In this document: positions 7,766-9,323 of the stretch, piece after piece
Layout: the number at the start of each line of letters is the position of its first letter
How positions within the stretch are numbered: position 1 is the first letter of the stretch
From: Draconibacterium sp.
GTDB taxonomy: Bacteria > Bacteroidota > Bacteroidia > Bacteroidales > Prolixibacteraceae
Assembly: GCA_027011835.1 (NCBI GenBank)
Contig: JALUZN010000214.1
Coordinates: forward strand, 1-9,323
Direction: 5' to 3'
DNA: 9,323 nt
Translations under genes and position numbers: made by a program
Notes under the pieces: generated by a model
Told to the model about the DNA's origin: nothing
Databases searched by the model: none
What the model saw: only the letters and a program-made list of their open reading frames with translations

Positions 7766-8071
7766 ATGGGACAACCAGCAGCAAGACTTGGAGATATGCA
7801 TGTATGCCCAATGCAAACACCTGCAGTGCCTTCGCCAATACCACATGTAGGAGGACCAATTACCGGACCGGGAGTTCCGAATGTATTAATAGGCGGGCAA
7901 CCAGCCGCCGTTTTAGGTGATATTTGTGTTTGTGTAGGACCTCCGGCAACAATTGTAAAAGGTTCGGCAACCGTATTAATAGGGGGCCGACCTGCTGCTC
8001 GACAAGGCGATTCTACTGCTCACGGTGGGGCTATCTCTCTTGGATTTGCAACTGTTTTAATTGGCGGTTAA
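7766..8071 (+). CDS. PAAR domain spike-tip protein
   Basis: A 101-residue stand-alone PAAR protein, the conical tip that sits on the VgrG trimer, binds a metal (zinc in studied cases) and often connects effectors to the spike. It starts with the typical PAARLGD (4-10), followed by MHVCP (His12, Cys14) and His27. A repeated unit ending in LIGG-x-PAA occurs at 39-52 and 69-82, and a last VLIGG closes the protein. Cys54, Cys56 and His86 are other potential metal ligands; exact assignment needs a structure. No effector domain is fused to it. Spacing to vgrG is 5 bp, so the two are very likely translated from one transcript, probably with coupling. The gene looks complete for the family. Confidence 0.93.
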   Translation: MGQPAARLGDMHVCPMQTPAVPSPIPHVGGPITGPGVPNVLIGGQPAAVLGDICVCVGPPATIVKGSATVLIGGRPAARQGDSTAHGGAISLGFATVLIGG

Positions 8072-8217
8072 ATTTTCCTCTCTCTTATCTTTTCCCCCAC
8101 TTAAATCAATTAGCATTTCGATTCTTTCAGTATATTCTCATGATAATTACAGGGAGAGCTTTCTCGTTATATAATTTTTGATAATTTTAATCAATTTAAA
8201 ATAGAGAAGTTCTACCT

Positions 8218-9273
8218 ATGAAAATGGCGCTAAAAACAACGTATCAGATAAAAGCAATTCCTATTATTAGAAGCTTTATCGAGGAGACAGCAAAATATTA
8301 TGGTGCAAACAAAAGCGAATACGATGAGCTTAAACTTGCGACCGAAGAGGCCGCCGAACATATTATCGTTAACTATCCAAAAGAGCAACAAGACTTCTTT
8401 GAAATTTTTTGCATTGTTGAAAACAATATTTTCCGGGTAGTTTTAAGTAACACGGGAGTCCCGGTCGACAACAAAAATATTCCAAAATATAAGGTTGAAA
8501 ACCCTTCCGATTCAATTGACGGATTGAAATTTTTCCTCATCAAAAAGTTAACTGATAATTTTTATTTTTTAAATCTTGGTTCAGAGGGATGGCAAACTGT
8601 GTTAGAGAAAAAGTTACTTGCACGCTCAAGTAACAAAATAGAATCAGAAAAAAATTCTAAGCCCAAAACAAACAATCGGGAAGATTTAGTCGTTTCGCTT
8701 GCAAGCCCCGAAGACGCTTACCAAATAACAAAACTTGCCTATTTTACCTACCACTATTCGTATGCAAAAACTGTGTTTTATTACCCCGAGGTATTAAGCG
8801 AATCGCTAAAAAATAAAACTGTTATTTCGTTTATTGCAAAAACATCGTCGGGCGAAGTTGTTATTCATTCGTCGCTCTTACGCTCTCCTTATTCACCTGA
8901 AATAGTAGAGGCGGGAGCACTAATGAGCAACCCTGAATTCAGAAGAAACCGGGGGTTGATATTAATTATAAAAAAACAGATTGGCTTTTGTACCCAAAGT
9001 GAGCACGGAATAAAAATAGTCGAATCGAATTTGGTAACTGCACACACCGGTTCGCAACGGGTTACAAAAGCGAGCCAGTTTTTTCCTTTTGCGCTTAAAA
9101 TATCAGCTCACAAAAGAGTCGAGTTTATTTCGATAGAGAGCGAGACACAACGCGAAACATTGCTTTATGCCATTTGGACTCCTTTTGGATTAGAGCAAAT
9201 AACTTTATATGAATACCCGTATATTTACCCAATTATTATTATCTTTGAAATAAAAATAGAAGTATGTCATTAA
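8218..9273 (+). CDS. RsbW-like HATPase plus GNAT-like fusion protein, C-terminus probably cut by an insertion sequence
   Basis: A 351-residue reading frame with two parts. Residues ~5-135 resemble the HATPase_c_2 anti-sigma/serine kinase fold (N-box region LKLATEEAAEH 38-48; G1-like SNTGVPVD 77-84; G2-like DGLKFFLIKKLTD 101-113). After a polar linker (about 136-155), residues ~156-325 resemble a GNAT acyltransferase: YFTYHYSY (175-182), an acetyl-CoA-loop-like PEFRRNRGL (239-247) and VTAHTGSQRV (273-282). This combination occurs in bacterial signalling proteins of poorly known role; substrate and partner are unknown. The ATP-binding motifs are degenerate. The last ~20 residues (from about 331) are a Y/I-rich run unlike the rest and probably encoded by the flanking insertion sequence, so the native C-terminus is likely lost. 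It is 146 bp from the PAAR gene and need not belong to the T6SS. GAGAAG (8204-8209) could serve as ribosome site; Met3 at 8224 is an alternative start. Confidence 0.72.
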   Translation: MKMALKTTYQIKAIPIIRSFIEETAKYYGANKSEYDELKLATEEAAEHIIVNYPKEQQDFFEIFCIVENNIFRVVLSNTGVPVDNKNIPKYKVENPSDSIDGLKFFLIKKLTDNFYFLNLGSEGWQTVLEKKLLARSSNKIESEKNSKPKTNNREDLVVSLASPEDAYQITKLAYFTYHYSYAKTVFYYPEVLSESLKNKTVISFIAKTSSGEVVIHSSLLRSPYSPEIVEAGALMSNPEFRRNRGLILIIKKQIGFCTQSEHGIKIVESNLVTAHTGSQRVTKASQFFPFALKISAHKRVEFISIESETQRETLLYAIWTPFGLEQITLYEYPYIYPIIIIFEIKIEVCH

Positions 9274-9323
9274 TTAACTTTATAGAACAGTTCCCCGATG
9301 AGGAAAGCTGCAAACTTAAGTTT
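9206..9323 (+). mobile_element. left end of a probable IS1595-family insertion sequence (partial)
   Basis: The boundary is estimated, not seen. Similarity to the HATPase-GNAT family appears to stop around residue 330 (near 9205-9215), and what follows is a short A/T-rich stretch leading into a transposase-like start at 9264. About 50-60 bp between an element's end and its transposase start is reasonable for an insertion sequence. The inverted repeat and target duplication cannot be confirmed because the other end lies beyond the window. Confidence 0.45.
9264..9323 (+). CDS. IS1595-family transposase, N-terminus (partial, runs off window)
   Basis: From ATG at 9264 the frame encodes 20 residues to the window edge, containing INFIEQFPDEESCKLKF. 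The pattern F-P-[DT]-E-x-[SA]-C close to the N-terminus is what I recognise from IS1595-family (IS1016-like) transposases of Bacteroidota, which continue with a CxxC zinc-ribbon and an ISXO2-like DDE/N domain. Neither of those lies in view. The start overlaps the end of the preceding reading frame by 10 bp in another frame, which fits insertion rather than a natural operon junction. The assignment rests on a short stretch. Confidence 0.7.
   Translation, partial: MSLINFIEQFPDEESCKLKF

Noticed and set aside
135..8071. Reading the locus as an extracellular contractile injection system (phage-tail-like particle).
   Set aside because: A ClpV ATPase, TssB/TssC-type sheath proteins, TssD and a VgrG with a PAAR tip fit T6SS; such particles use different sheath, tube and spike families and lack ClpV.
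8172..8180. TAATTTTTG upstream of the HATPase-GNAT gene resembles the Bacteroidota -7 promoter box (TAnnTTTG).
   Set aside because: The match is imperfect and there is no TTG/TTTG -33 box at the expected 19-21 bp spacing, so I do not annotate a promoter.
7924..8181. Overlapping plus-strand frame across the PAAR 3' end that could be read as a PAAR frameshift extension.
   Set aside because: The in-frame PAAR protein is already complete with the normal ending; the alternative frame is cysteine-rich nonsense with no family resemblance.
9200..9284. The 10-base string TAACTTTATA occurs at 9200-9209 and again at 9275-9284, like a target-site duplication.
   Set aside because: The second copy lies inside the transposase-like coding start (encoding Asn-Phe-Ile), so the pair cannot flank the element. 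It is most likely chance in A/T-rich DNA.

Overview
The window carries part of a type VI secretion system (T6SS) locus of the Bacteroidota type (T6SS subtype iii). The protein families point to this phylum: the T6SS-iii forms of TssB, TssC and TssD, and a VgrG of the Bacteroidota type. So does the translation signal, because most genes start with an A/T-rich leader ending in ATTATG or a close variant and have no clear Shine-Dalgarno sequence. The DNA is A/T-rich, with dense, short-spaced genes all on the plus strand. Codon style and gene types suggest a free-living or marine Bacteroidales/Marinilabiliales-like organism, but the genus is a guess.

Layout. Positions 1-134 hold the possible 3' tail of an upstream gene and a hairpin followed by a T-run. 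Then comes one tightly spaced run of eight genes: tssH/clpV (135-2648, sheath-recycling AAA+ unfoldase), tssB (2675-3118) and tssC (3157-4542) for the contractile sheath, three consecutive tssD/Hcp paralogues for the inner tube (4588-4980, 5025-5417, 5484-5900), tssI/vgrG for the spike (5919-7760) and a PAAR spike tip (7766-8071). Gaps are 5-66 bp, as expected for an operon. The third Hcp is clearly divergent and is preceded by the longest gap (66 bp), which contains a weak hairpin plus T-run.

After a 146-bp A/T-rich gap comes an unrelated-looking gene (8218-9273) that joins an RsbW-like HATPase domain to a GNAT acetyltransferase-like domain. Its final ~20 codons look foreign. It overlaps by 10 bp the start of a second reading frame (9264 to the window edge) whose 20 visible residues look like the N-terminus of an IS1595-family transposase. 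The simplest reading is that an insertion sequence has truncated the HATPase-GNAT gene.

How the genes work together: TssB/TssC polymerise as a sheath around an Hcp (TssD) tube tipped by VgrG and PAAR. Contraction fires the tube and spike into a neighbouring cell, and ClpV dismantles the contracted sheath for reuse. The baseplate genes (tssE, tssF, tssG, tssK) and the Bacteroidota membrane-complex genes (tssN, tssO, tssP, tssQ, tssR) are not in this window, and no recognisable effector or immunity gene is present. I see no RNA genes, CRISPR array or origin. The window is mostly a canonical T6SS-iii core module; the less ordinary points are the tandem Hcp set, the possible attenuator inside it, the absence of an effector after PAAR, and the IS-disrupted HATPase-GNAT fusion with degenerate ATP-binding motifs.
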